Shown here: piece by piece, positions 53,170 through 62,818 of the stretch
Layout: each line of letters starts with the position of its first letter
Position numbering within the stretch: the first letter of the stretch is position 1
NCBI RefSeq assembly: GCF_013416325.1
Contig: NZ_JACCGK010000005.1
Location: forward strand, 124,001-188,000
Source of the DNA: Vreelandella sedimenti
GTDB taxonomy: Bacteria > Pseudomonadota > Gammaproteobacteria > Pseudomonadales > Halomonadaceae
DNA: 64,000 nucleotides
Direction: 5' to 3'
Made by a program: the position numbers and the translations under genes
Notes under the pieces: model-generated
Database searches by the model: none
Seen by the model: only the letters and a program-made list of their open reading frames with translations
What the model was told of the DNA's origin: nothing

Positions 53170-54828
53170 GGCCGAGGCTGTGTGAAAACCCAAAATCAGT
53201 TGGCGATTACAGTGCTCAGCCGTTTTGCCCTCACTAACAGACCAGCAAGACAGACCAGAACGCCTTCCTTCGTTATGCCAACATTTGAAGTGAGTCGAGA
53301 TAAAGCCTAAAAGCGCTTACTAAAGAGCGTTATTGGCTACCACAAGCTTGGCAGAGCTAGGTCCGGACTAAGGACTTATGCCCGCAATGCCTGGATCAAA
53401 CCCTTGGGGCCGAGGATATTCATGACGCGTTTCATGTTGTAGGCAAGCACATGAAGACTCATTTCCGTGCTGACGTTCTTAAGCCCTTTGGTTAAAAAGT
53501 GAGTCGCTCCCATCCACGCTTTTAACGTGCCAAAGGGATGCTCAACCGTTTGACGACGGGTGCGCATTATATCCGGCCTCTGATCCAGACGTGATGTTAC
53601 CGCCTCCAGTACCTCTTCGTGTTCCCAGCGTCTGATGCGCCGATAGATACCCGTGGTGCACTGCGACTTCATTAAGCAACTCGGACAGGCCGAACTCCAA
53701 TAACAATGGAGCGTCTGGCCTTTTTCGACGTTCTTGAAGCGCCAAATCAGGCGCTCCCTTGCAGGACAGCGATATTCGTTACGCTCCTTCACGTATTGGA
53801 ACGCTTCCCTGGGAAACATGCCTTTGGCCTCGTTCGGCGAGGTTTTGGGCTTAGGGAGATACGTCGTAATACCGGCCTCATGACACGCAAGAATTTCATT
53901 ACCTGTAAAATAACCGCGATCAGCGACGACGTGGAGATCACTGACGCCGGTCACTGCCGACATTAGTGACTTCATGGGCGACAATCAGATGATGCTGGCT
54001 ATCGACAGCCGTCTGAACGTTGTAGCCCACGACTCCCGTTCCTCGCGTCGTCATGGAGCGAGCATCTGGGTCCGTCAACGAGATTTGCTGATCAGGGGCC
54101 TCGATCCTTTGAATTTCAATGGATTGCAGTTGCTGAACTTCTTCTGTGAGGGAGGCGATCTTTTCCTTCAATCCTGTCGTCTGCGCTTCTGTGACAACGG
54201 TGGAGCCTTGGTCCATTGCGTCGAGTTGGCGTAAATAGCGCTCAATACTCTTATCGATTTCTTCTGCGCGGCGTTTCATTTTGGCCAAGGTAAAGTTGCG
54301 GTCTCGATTGTTGACTGCCTTAAATTTGCTGCCATCGATTGCCATGACCGACTGTGAAAAAAGCCCTAGACGCCGACATATAACGACAAAGTCTCGACAG
54401 GTGGCTTGGATCGCTTTGCCATTGTGCTTGCGGAAATCGGCAATCGTTTTGAAGTCCGGCGCGAGGCGCTCCGTTAGCCACATGAGTTCAACATTACGCT
54501 GTGCCTCACGTTCCAAACGGCGGCTGGATTGCACGCGGTTGAGGTAACCGTAAAGATAGATTTTTAACAGTACAGCGGGGTGATACGCTGGGCGTCCAGT
54601 GGCATGAGGATCAATGCCTTTGAAGCCCAGCTGTCTGAGGTCGAGGGCGTCAATGAAAGCTTCAATAGACCGAACCGGGTTGTCTTCAGTAACGAAATCA
54701 TCCAGAAGCTCAGGAAACAACGTAGCCTGGGACCGGGATTCACCTGCGACGAAACGTTTCATCGGTACCTCCCACGATCAGTCATGGGTAGAGTATAGCG
54801 ACAGCTACGTTTTCACACAGCCTCGGCC
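53170..54828. mobile_element. IS1182-family insertion sequence, degenerate
   Basis: Bounded by perfect 20-bp inverted ends GGCCGAGGCTGTGTGAAAAC (53170-53189 and 54809-54828). The outer GGCC may be a 4-bp target duplication since it also reads as a palindrome, leaving GAGGCTGTGTGAAAAC as true ends. Removing the element restores GACCGCTTCTGGCCGAAAAC, a partly palindromic sequence. One transposase gene, broken, is inside. Total about 1.65 kb, the size usual for this family. Confidence 0.88.
53376..54762 (-). pseudogene. IS1182-family transposase, frameshifted with internal deletion
   Basis: DDE transposase. The N-terminal part (54762 downwards) reads MKRFVAGESRSQATLFPELL, FIDALDLRQLGFKGIDPHAT and MAIDGSKFKAVNNRDRNFT with the first catalytic Asp. 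Near 53940 the frame ends at HEVTNVGSDRRQ. The second frame picks up with LHVVADRGYFTGNEI (second Asp) and runs to the end through RRQTVEHPFGTLKAWMGATH (Glu region). Between GSDR and LHVVADRG about 15-20 residues are missing compared with the family, together with a frame change. All three acidic motifs are still recognisable, so the loss is recent. Confidence 0.88.
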
Positions 54829-54864
54829 GAAAACCGACATCACCAACGGTAATGTCGACTTTGA

Positions 54865-57162
54865 TTACAAACTTCCCATCCCACTCACCCTCATAACCTC
54901 CCTAGCCACCGCATCATTCAATATCCCGCGCTTGGCTTCGATCACCGTGAGCCAGTCGCGGGCGCGGGTGGTGCCGGTGTAGACCAGCTCGCGGGTAAGA
55001 ATCGGGTTGGGCGTTTGCGGTAGCAGCAGAGCGGTGTGCTGAAACTCCGAGCCTTGGGATTTGTGTACCGTCATCGCGAACACGGTTTCTACCGCGTGTA
55101 GGCGGGAAGGCAGTACCCAGTGAATTGGGTTTTCAGGGTCGCTTGTCGGAAAGGCAACTCTTAATAGCGATCTTCCTGGCGCTCCTGATGAAGAGCGGGG
55201 ATCTGGCACCGCCATTGTGATGCCGATATCGCCGTTCATCAGTTTCAGGCCGTAGTCGTTTTGGGTGACCAGTACCGGGCGGCCTTCGAACCAGCCTTTT
55301 TCTAACGTGTGGTCGTTGCCGAACAGCAGCTTTTCGCGGCGCAATGTTTTGGCGATGCGCAGGTTTAAGCCTTCTACTCCCCAGGGGCCTTTGCGTAACG
55401 CGCACAGCAGCTGAAAGCGGCTGTAGGCGTTGAGTACTTGCTTCGCCCAGGCATCGTAAATCTTACCGTTCTCTTCAAATGCTAATGCCGTATCAGGTCG
55501 TTCACTTGCCAAGGTATTCAGGTAGTACTGGTAGCCGGTGGGCGGTGCAATTGGCTCGCCTTTGAAATTGGTGCGGCCTTCGCCTGCGTTGGGAAAACGT
55601 TCCGGGCTTCCGGTGATCACTAGGCGCTCCAGGGCGCTGTCTTCATTTTGTGCGTCTGGCTTCAACACTAGGTGGTGCAGGTCGGCGTAGCCGTTATTCA
55701 GCACGCCATGCACGGCTTGGAGTTTATCCCGTTCCCGCAATGCCTCACTTAGCGGCTGGTTAATCGCCTGGGCGAGCTGGCCGATGCCGCTTGTTTCAGT
55801 AAAGCGATGGCTTACCCGCAGCATGGTAATAGCTTGATCCAGCGGCTGGCCGTCCGGGTCGATTAATGCCTCTGGCAGCGGGTGGTCGGTGAGTTCGGCT
55901 AGCCACTGCGCCGTGGTGGGGGTGTAGTGGGCGTCGTCGGCGCGGCGGCATAGGTCGCCTAGCACGGCGCCTGCTTCCACGGATGCCAACTGGTCTTTAT
56001 CCCCTAGCAGTACCAGCTTGGCGCTGGCGGGCAGGGCGCTGAGTAGCGCCGTCATCATTTCGATATCTACCATTGAGGCTTCATCTACCACCAGCACATC
56101 CAGCGCCGGTGGGTTGGCGGCGTTGTGGCGGAAGTGACGGGTGTCGGCGCGGGCGCCAAGTAGCCTGTGGATCGTGGTCACTTCCGTCGGAATGTCGATT
56201 GCGTTCGATGAGGAAGCGGCTGATTGCTCATCTAATAGAGATTCCAACCCGCTAAGGGGTAAGTCTTTCACCTGCCCGGCAATGGATTCATTTAGCCGTG
56301 CGGCGGCTTTGCCGGTGGGGGCGGCTAGGCGAATGCGCAGCGGGTGGGCGTTGGGCTGAGCAAGTTGCAGGGTTTGCAGCAGGGCCAGCAGGCGCACCAC
56401 GGTGGTGGTTTTGCCGGTACCGGGGCCGCCGGTGATGATCGCGAAGGGGCTGCGGGCGGCGAGGGCGCAGGCATTCTTTTGCCAATCCAGAGTGTCGGTG
56501 GCCGGAAATAGCGTATTTAGTGCGCTTTTGAGTAGTGGGCTATCCGCTTCATTACCGGCGCCAAGCCGGTTGGCAATTTCCTGGTGTAGGGTTTGCTCGA
56601 ACTGCCAGTAGCGGCGTAGGTAGAGTTTGCTGGTGTTGCCGCTGTGGCTTACCACCAGCGGCGTATTGCCGGGGCCGTCGCTGATCAGCGTGGGGTGATT
56701 GAGCGCGGCCTGCCATTCGGGCAGCGTTAGCGTGGCCAGCACATGGCTGGGTAGCGGCGGCGGGTCGTTTAGGTCGTCACCTTCTGGGGGCAGCGAAAGC
56801 GCAAAATCCGGGGCTTCCAGCGTCGCGGCTACATCCAGGCAGACATGGCCTCGGCCGAGCTGGTGGCTGGCCAGCGCTGCGCCCAGCAGTAGCAGCGGCG
56901 GGGCGTTCTGGGTTTCACGGTCGAGAAAGCGCACCAGGGCTAGATCCAGATCCCGTAGCCAGCCACGAGAAACCCAGCGTTCACACAGCAGGAATAGCGC
57001 GGCGGTGTCGCTCAGTGCCGGGTGCGGCTGGGTAGCACTGGCGGCTGATTCTGTCAGTGGTGCTGCCGATGCGGGTGAATCAGGTGCCGCGGGCGGCGCG
57101 TCATCGGCGAACAGGTCAAGGTTCATAGGCCCATTCTTGGAGGCTAAGTCACGCTTACTCAT
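54865..57162 (-). CDS. recD: Exodeoxyribonuclease V alpha subunit
   Basis: 5'-3' helicase of the RecBCD double-strand break repair and foreign-DNA degradation complex. Walker A AIITGGPGTGKTTTVVRLLA, Walker B VLVVDEASMVDIEMM, motif VTTIHRLLGA, and C-terminal AMTVHKSQGSEFQHTALLLP, VYTGTTRARDWLTVIE. 765 residues, slightly longer than in E. coli. ATG overlaps the recB stop (ATGA). The gene ends 36 bases from the IS1182-type element that closes the island. Confidence 0.97.
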   Translation of the reverse strand: MSKRDLASKNGPMNLDLFADDAPPAAPDSPASAAPLTESAASATQPHPALSDTAALFLLCERWVSRGWLRDLDLALVRFLDRETQNAPPLLLLGAALASHQLGRGHVCLDVAATLEAPDFALSLPPEGDDLNDPPPLPSHVLATLTLPEWQAALNHPTLISDGPGNTPLVVSHSGNTSKLYLRRYWQFEQTLHQEIANRLGAGNEADSPLLKSALNTLFPATDTLDWQKNACALAARSPFAIITGGPGTGKTTTVVRLLALLQTLQLAQPNAHPLRIRLAAPTGKAAARLNESIAGQVKDLPLSGLESLLDEQSAASSSNAIDIPTEVTTIHRLLGARADTRHFRHNAANPPALDVLVVDEASMVDIEMMTALLSALPASAKLVLLGDKDQLASVEAGAVLGDLCRRADDAHYTPTTAQWLAELTDHPLPEALIDPDGQPLDQAITMLRVSHRFTETSGIGQLAQAINQPLSEALRERDKLQAVHGVLNNGYADLHHLVLKPDAQNEDSALERLVITGSPERFPNAGEGRTNFKGEPIAPPTGYQYYLNTLASERPDTALAFEENGKIYDAWAKQVLNAYSRFQLLCALRKGPWGVEGLNLRIAKTLRREKLLFGNDHTLEKGWFEGRPVLVTQNDYGLKLMNGDIGITMAVPDPRSSSGAPGRSLLRVAFPTSDPENPIHWVLPSRLHAVETVFAMTVHKSQGSEFQHTALLLPQTPNPILTRELVYTGTTRARDWLTVIEAKRGILNDAVAREVMRVSGMGSL

Positions 57163-60100
57163 ACTACCGACTCCTGATGGGGTGCTGCAGTTTCTGCCGC
57201 TGTGCCTACAAAGAGTGCATCCAGTGCTTCGATCAGCGCGACCGGCGCAGGCACGGCGTGTACCCCACGGGCGTTGGTGCGGCTGCCGCGCAGAAATACC
57301 GTCATCGAGCCACCCAAATGCTGGTGCGGGTCGTAGTCGGGCAGGCGTGCTTTTAGCAGCCGGTGGAGGGCGAGCATATACAGCGCCGCTTGCAGGTCGT
57401 AACGTTTGTCGAGCATGGCATCACGCAGGGCGTCAGCGGTATAGGCGCTGTCGTCGCTGCCCAGGTAGTTGGATTTCCAGTCGAGCACGTAGAAGCGGCC
57501 TTCATGCTCAAAGGCGAGGTCGATAAAGCCTTTAAGCATGCCGTTGAGGGTGTCGGCATCCAATACGGGGCGTGATACCCCTGGCAGTAAGTGGTCACTG
57601 ACCAGCTCATCCAGCTTGCGCGTTTGTACTTGGTGCGCGGCAAACCAGAACTCCAGTTCCACCTGATAGCTTTCGAGTTCGCATAGCGCCACCTGGCTGC
57701 CTTCGCTGGGCTGTGACAGAGCCTGGGGCATTGGCAGAGGAAGCGGTGTGGCTAGCAGTTCTTCCAGCCAGCCCGCCAGGGTGTCGTGCCATGCTTGCCA
57801 GCCGCGCAGCTGCACGCGTCGCCTCAGCATGTCTTCCCGGTCGGCGGGGTCTTTCAGGGCTTTGTTAAAGCCTAGCTGGCCCGCCCACTCCAGCAATCCA
57901 TGCAGGAAGGTGCCGGGGCCAGGCCCTCGCGGAAACCGGTGCAGGTGAAATGCTTCGGTGTTGATGGCGTTGTCGTGGGGTTCATCCAGCACTTCCAGGG
58001 TGGTGGCTTCCTGGGGCGTGGTGGGTTCTGGCGTGGGCGTTGGCTGCGCCGCGCCTGGCATCGTTTCAGAGACGGCCCCGGAGGTGCGCAGCGCCGAGTA
58101 GCTGGCGATCCACCACTGTTCGCGGGCGGGGCGCAGCGGGGTGCGCGCATGGCCCAGTGCCTGCTGTTCCGGCACCGGGGTGAAGCGCAGCGCGGTGGGT
58201 TCCGGGGCGGCACTTAGCGCGATGTTGCTGCCTCTTACCAACTCGCCTAGCGCCTGGGTAAACGCGCTGGGGGCAATGGCCTTGCCACCGTTAATTAAGT
58301 GGCCGATGGCGCTGTTCTCGCCGCCTTTCAGCGGTGCCAGCCCCAGCCAGGTGGCGTGGCGGGCGCGGGTGAGCGCGACGTAGAGCTTGCGCAGGTCTTC
58401 GCCCAGCCGTTCGCGGTCGGCGGTGGCCAACGTGGTTTCATCGGCGCTTAGGCTAAGTTGCAGGCTGCCTTTGCTGTCGTGCCAGCGCAGCGGCAGGTCG
58501 CTGTCGCTGACCGGGCGGTGGTTGGCGATAAACGGCAGGAACACCAGCGGGTACTCAAGCCCCTTGGATTTGTGGATGGTCACTACCTTGACTAGATCGG
58601 CGTCACTCTCCAGGCGCAGTTTGTGGCTTTCGCCGTGGCTGTCTGGGTCGGCGATGGCTTCGGCCAGAAAGCGAATCAGCGCGTGTTCGCCATCCAGTTC
58701 CTGGCTGGCGTGCTGGAGCATTTCACCCAGGTGGAGCAGGTCGGTTAGCAAACGCTCACCCTCGGCGAACTCGCCCAGCAGCCGTGCGGCTATATCAAAA
58801 TCGACCATCAAACGGCGCACCAGCGGCAGCACGCCCTGGCGCTGCCACAGGCGGTGGTAGTCGCTGAACTGCTCGACCCGCGCTTCCCAGGCTAGCTCGC
58901 TCTGGTTGAGGTGGTCGAGTGCTTCAAGGCTTAGCCCTAGTACTGATGTTGCCAGGGCGGCGCGTAGCTTGGCTTCCGCCTGGCGGGAGTTGGCCTGGGG
59001 CTCTGCACAGGCGCGCAGCCAAATGGCTAGCTGCGGAGCAATGGGGGAACTGAATACCTTGTCGTGATCGGAAAGGTAGACGCTCTTGATGCCCCGGCTG
59101 GCCAGCGCCAGTCGAATCGCCCTTGCTTCCTGCAGGCCGTTGACCAGCACCGCCATGTCCGAGGGGGCCAGCGGAGTGAGTGATTGCTCTCCGTTATCGC
59201 CGCTGTCATCAGCCGCCTTAGCAAAGCCCGCCTGCTGTTGGCGGCCTGCTTCCAAAAGCGCGGCCATGTGCGAGGCGCAGCGCTCGGCCATCTCGGTTTG
59301 GTAGGCGGTTTTGGAGAGCGGCTCGTCGCTTTCCAACGGCCATAGGGTCATCGCGGGTAGCGGTTTGCCGTTGAGTACCAGCGTATCCTTGGTGCCTTTG
59401 GCGTTGACGGGGTTGAACGGCAGCGGGTTGTCGCCGCCCTCTGCGCGGAACAGAAAGGCGCCGGCCTCATGCTGGTCGGCGTAGCTGAAGTAGTGATTGA
59501 CCGCTGCCACCATGGCTTGGCTGGAACGGAAGTTGGTGCCCAGCGTGACGTGGCGGCCATCGGTGTCGTGCCGGGCCTGCAGGTAGGTGAAGATATCCGC
59601 ACCGCGAAAAGCGTAGATCGCCTGCTTGGGATCGCCGATCAGCAGGATGGCGCTGTCGCGACGGGGCGTTGCAACGTCATACACGGCGTTGAAGATGCGG
59701 TACTGGATCGGGTCGGTATCCTGGAACTCGTCGATCAGCGCCACGGGGAACTGGCGCTGGATCTGCGCGGCCAGGGCCTCTTTGTTGGGGCCTTTGAGGG
59801 CGCGATCCAGATGGGTGAGCAGATCGTTGGGGCCCATCTCGGCGCGGCGTTCCTGTTCGCGCTCTAACCGGGCGCGGCACCACTGTACGGCGTGAATCAG
59901 CAGGTCGTTGCGTGGCTCTGGCAGGGCATCCAGCGCTTGCGGGAGCTGGGCCAGCGCTTCCCAGGCCTGCGGGCAGGGCGGTGTGCCCTCTTTCCAGATG
60001 TCGGCCATGCCGTCGGGCGTCATGCGTTTCCAGGCGGCGTCGGTGAGCGCCGGGCGGTCGGCCTCCGTTTCGCACCACTCGCGTAGTGCGCTTAGCCAGT

Positions 60101-61037
60101 TGGCGCGGCTTTTGGCGTTGAAGCTTTGGCCCTTGAAGGCTTTGCGCGTGGCGGCCTCTTCCAGGGCGGGCACCAGCTCGTCCAGCCAGGCGGCCCAGGG
60201 TGCTTTGAGTTCGTTGAGTTGGGCGGTGCGTTCGGCCTGAGTGGCGGCCAGGGTCTCGCTGGGTGCGGGCTTTTGGTCGCCCAGTGCTTCGCTTTCGGGC
60301 AGTAGCCGTTGTAGCGGGGCGTGTAGGTCGTCCGGTGATTTCCAGTAGCGGGTGACAATGCCGAGTGCGTCGCTGTCCAGCGGGTAGTAGAAGCTGCGCC
60401 AGTAGTCGCGCACCACTTCCTGTTCCAGTTCGCGCTGGTCGTTTTCCAAGTTGAGGGAGAACAGGCTGCCGCTGTCGAAGGCGTGTTCGCGCAGCATGCG
60501 ATAGCACCAGCTGTGGATGGTGGAAACTGCGGCTTCGTCCATCCATTCGGCGGCCAGCGCCAGGCGCCGCGAGCAGGCGGGCCAGGTGGCGGGGTCGTAT
60601 TGGTCGCGGAGTTCTAGGAGCAACGGATCTAGTGCAACCGGGGCTTCCCCGGCGGCAAGCCTACGTGGAGGCGCTGTGAACCCATCCGTGGGCGCTACAT
60701 TCAACATCCCTGTTGAATGACCTCCACTACGGCTTGCCCCCGGCGCCCCTTCTTCTACGTCCTCAGCTCGAAATACTTCTGCTGCTTCTACCAGTCGATT
60801 GCGGATGCGTTCGCGTAGCTCTTGGGTGGCGGCGTTGGTGAAGGTGACGACCAAGATTTCCGGCGGCGTGAGCGGGCGGATAAATGCTGTGTCGTCATCA
60901 ACGCTGTGGCCGCCGAGTACCAGCCGCACGTAGAGCAGGGCGATGGTGAAGGTTTTGCCGGTGCCAGCGCTTGCCTCTATCAGGCGGCTGCCGTGGAGCG
61001 GAAGGCTCAGGGGGTCAAGAGATGTGATAGAAGGCAT
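57159..61037 (-). CDS. recB: Exodeoxyribonuclease V beta subunit
   Basis: 3'-5' helicase and nuclease of RecBCD. Walker A LIEASAGTGKTFTIALLYVR, motif II VALIDEFQDTDPIQYRIF, helicase motif VVTIHKSKGLEYPLVFLPFI, KLYVALTRARHATWLG; C-terminal nuclease with GFIDLAFEHEGRFYVLDWKS (Asp and Lys of the active site). 1292 residues from the ATG at 61037. The GTG at 61070 is less likely. Between residues about 95 and 140 it carries an in-frame insertion from a palindromic repeat. No recC lies upstream in the window. Confidence 0.96.
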   Translation of the reverse strand: MPSITSLDPLSLPLHGSRLIEASAGTGKTFTIALLYVRLVLGGHSVDDDTAFIRPLTPPEILVVTFTNAATQELRERIRNRLVEAAEVFRAEDVEEGAPGASRSGGHSTGMLNVAPTDGFTAPPRRLAAGEAPVALDPLLLELRDQYDPATWPACSRRLALAAEWMDEAAVSTIHSWCYRMLREHAFDSGSLFSLNLENDQRELEQEVVRDYWRSFYYPLDSDALGIVTRYWKSPDDLHAPLQRLLPESEALGDQKPAPSETLAATQAERTAQLNELKAPWAAWLDELVPALEEAATRKAFKGQSFNAKSRANWLSALREWCETEADRPALTDAAWKRMTPDGMADIWKEGTPPCPQAWEALAQLPQALDALPEPRNDLLIHAVQWCRARLEREQERRAEMGPNDLLTHLDRALKGPNKEALAAQIQRQFPVALIDEFQDTDPIQYRIFNAVYDVATPRRDSAILLIGDPKQAIYAFRGADIFTYLQARHDTDGRHVTLGTNFRSSQAMVAAVNHYFSYADQHEAGAFLFRAEGGDNPLPFNPVNAKGTKDTLVLNGKPLPAMTLWPLESDEPLSKTAYQTEMAERCASHMAALLEAGRQQQAGFAKAADDSGDNGEQSLTPLAPSDMAVLVNGLQEARAIRLALASRGIKSVYLSDHDKVFSSPIAPQLAIWLRACAEPQANSRQAEAKLRAALATSVLGLSLEALDHLNQSELAWEARVEQFSDYHRLWQRQGVLPLVRRLMVDFDIAARLLGEFAEGERLLTDLLHLGEMLQHASQELDGEHALIRFLAEAIADPDSHGESHKLRLESDADLVKVVTIHKSKGLEYPLVFLPFIANHRPVSDSDLPLRWHDSKGSLQLSLSADETTLATADRERLGEDLRKLYVALTRARHATWLGLAPLKGGENSAIGHLINGGKAIAPSAFTQALGELVRGSNIALSAAPEPTALRFTPVPEQQALGHARTPLRPAREQWWIASYSALRTSGAVSETMPGAAQPTPTPEPTTPQEATTLEVLDEPHDNAINTEAFHLHRFPRGPGPGTFLHGLLEWAGQLGFNKALKDPADREDMLRRRVQLRGWQAWHDTLAGWLEELLATPLPLPMPQALSQPSEGSQVALCELESYQVELEFWFAAHQVQTRKLDELVSDHLLPGVSRPVLDADTLNGMLKGFIDLAFEHEGRFYVLDWKSNYLGSDDSAYTADALRDAMLDKRYDLQAALYMLALHRLLKARLPDYDPHQHLGGSMTVFLRGSRTNARGVHAVPAPVALIEALDALFVGTAAETAAPHQESVV
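60640..60750. repeat. Palindromic repeat element inside recB reading frame
   Basis: Outer arms GGCAAGCC-TAC-GTGGAGG (60654-60671) and CCTCCAC-TAC-GGCTTGCC (60721-60738) flank an inner perfect 9-bp hairpin CATTCAACA/TGTTGAATG (60698-60719). The element has no stop in the recB frame and is translated as SRSGGHSTGMLNVAPTDGFT and then APPRRLAAGEAP. Neighbouring RecB proteins as I know them lack this stretch. It looks like an intergenic-type repeat that was inserted into a coding region and tolerated. Confidence 0.7.
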
Positions 61038-61340
61038 GGCGGTATCCCGAGCAGTATTCACTGTCAGCACGGTAGGGCGCTGTAGGACGAGGCTTGTCCA
61101 ACGCTTATTTGAACACGAGAAGGTAGCTGGGTAGAAGTCGGGCTGTTCTGGAAGTCGTTACTATGGCTGTTTCAGGCTGCCTGTGTTCAATCATTATATA
61201 CACATCATTGTTTACAGTTATTGAATAGATTCTGGTTCTTAATTTAAAAAGTGCATTTTAACCAGTGTGCTTGAGTAGGGATATAAAGCTGGCGTGGCTT
61301 AGTCATTGAGACCGTCGTCTTTTATATATTTTAATTGTCG
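61038..61340. other. Intergenic region upstream of recB
   Basis: 303 bases between recB and the LysR gene, AT-rich in the second half. I see no gene, hairpin with T-run, or clear promoter. recC, which normally precedes recB, is not here. Confidence 0.6.
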
Positions 61341-62240
61341 TTATACAGGCAGCGTAATGGGGCGTTTCCGTAAGCTATTGATGATCGCCTCGGCTGCTTT
61401 AGTCAATATACGTCCCCTGCGAACACAGAGGATAGTCGTTGCAGAGGGGAGCTCGTTTTCTGCGATATCGACAATGGCCATGGTTTGGTGCTTCTCTTCA
61501 TGGCTCACCGCGTAGTCGGGTAATATGGTGAGGTTGCCGGTTTGCATGACGTGCACCTTGATCAACTCGATGTGGTCGAGTTCGAAGCCAATTTTTGCGG
61601 TGAGGCCCAGCCTTAACAGGGAGGTATCAAGTGCTCGCCGAGTATGGAACGTTGGGTCGAGCATTGTCAGCTCGTAGGGGGTTAAGTCTTTCAGGTTCAA
61701 CGTACTATGTTTGGCCAATGGGTGTTGGTGAGGCATGGCCGCCTTGAATTGGGTCGTGAATTTTTCAACGATACCGATATCAGGATAGAAGTCATCTTGC
61801 ATTGTGATTCCGAAATCCACCTGATCATTTTCAAGGGCCTGGTAGACGGCCTCTGCCCCTGAAATACGTCCTTTGAATTCGACGAGTGGATGGGCTTTTT
61901 GAAACTCTGCAATGGCAGGGAACAGCCAGGCCCTGGCAACGCCTTCGATAGTGGCATATCTCACCGTGCCTGCCGTCAATCCGTGTATATCGGCTATCTT
62001 GGCTCTTGCCAGCTCCATTTCACGCATGGTGCGCTGCATGTGGAGTGCCAGAACCCTGCCTTCTTCCGTAAGCAGCATCCCATCCGCGCAGCGATCGAAC
62101 AGCGTTGTCTGGAAGCTGTGCTCAAGGTTCTGGATTTGGCGACTAATGGCTGAAGCGCTGACATGAAGTGAGAGCGACGCCTGGCGTATCGACCCCGTTT
62201 CCGCGACAGCCAAAAAGTACTTGAACATTGAAATTTGCAT
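61341..62240 (-). CDS. LysR-family regulator
   Basis: 299-residue LysR protein: MQISMFKYFLAVAETGSIRQ, helix-turn-helix LHVSASAISRQIQNLEHSFQ, and a CynR/Cbl-like effector domain (VRYATIEGVARAWLFPAIAE, AVYQALENDQVDFGITMQDD). GGGGATC precedes the ATG. It is divergent from the symporter operon at 62570, which it is likely to control. AT-richer than recB. Confidence 0.88.
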   Translation of the reverse strand: MQISMFKYFLAVAETGSIRQASLSLHVSASAISRQIQNLEHSFQTTLFDRCADGMLLTEEGRVLALHMQRTMREMELARAKIADIHGLTAGTVRYATIEGVARAWLFPAIAEFQKAHPLVEFKGRISGAEAVYQALENDQVDFGITMQDDFYPDIGIVEKFTTQFKAAMPHQHPLAKHSTLNLKDLTPYELTMLDPTFHTRRALDTSLLRLGLTAKIGFELDHIELIKVHVMQTGNLTILPDYAVSHEEKHQTMAIVDIAENELPSATTILCVRRGRILTKAAEAIINSLRKRPITLPV

Positions 62241-62569
62241 GTTGATCCCCTGTTTTTTTAATTAAAACAATAATTTAGGTAGGTGTTCACATTTCGGCAA
62301 CGAGTCGTGCTAACAATAGCGTTTTTCTCATACCCTGGCGCTTCCTATGCTCTATCTTACTGCAATGCAGTACTTGGGTATCTCTTGATAGCGGCAATCG
62401 TGAGCTCAGTAAGCTATGTGAAGGCTTGTATAAAAACGTGTCTGTAAACAGGTCTGTAAATATAGCTTAAGGAAATTCGAGACGCTTGCTCAACACGGTT
62501 TGTTATAAAACTAACAAGTAAAGCTAAAAAGAGATGTTGGCTTTGGCTCTACGCTTAAAGGTGACTTAA
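62241..62569. other. Divergent intergenic region with 9-bp direct repeats
   Basis: 329 bases between LysR and the symporter operon with no coding potential. GTCTGTAAA is repeated at 62440-62448 and 62452-62460 (12-base period), suitable as regulator half-sites. I could not recognise a promoter with confidence. Confidence 0.4.
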
Positions 62570-62818
62570 ATGTTGACAGGAATGAATCGGAAGTTGTTCT
62601 GGTTAGTGCTTATATTGGCACTTATCGGAAGCTGGCTTCCCTACTTTAATATTCTCAATGGACTGGTGTGGGTAGGCCCACTATCTCTTCCGCTGGCCTG
62701 GGTATTTACCTGTAATATAGTGCTGACACTTTGTGCCATCGCGATGTATCCGCTCTATTTCAAGCCACTCTCTGAACGTATTGATGCATTTGAACGTAAG
62801 GAGGGAGGGCATGAATAG
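62570..62818 (+). CDS. Small membrane protein, symporter-associated (DUF3311-like)
   Basis: 82 residues with two transmembrane segments (LFWLVLILALIGSWLPYFNI and PLAWVFTCNIVLTLCAIAMY) and a charged end. Such small proteins often precede sodium:solute symporters, as subunit or folding partner. AAAGGTGA is seven bases before the ATG. The stop overlaps the start of the symporter by eight bases. Confidence 0.75.
   Translation: MLTGMNRKLFWLVLILALIGSWLPYFNILNGLVWVGPLSLPLAWVFTCNIVLTLCAIAMYPLYFKPLSERIDAFERKEGGHE

Noticed and set aside
59677..60546. 289-codon Arg/Pro-rich frame inside recB
   Set aside because: Shadow frame of recB with skewed composition.
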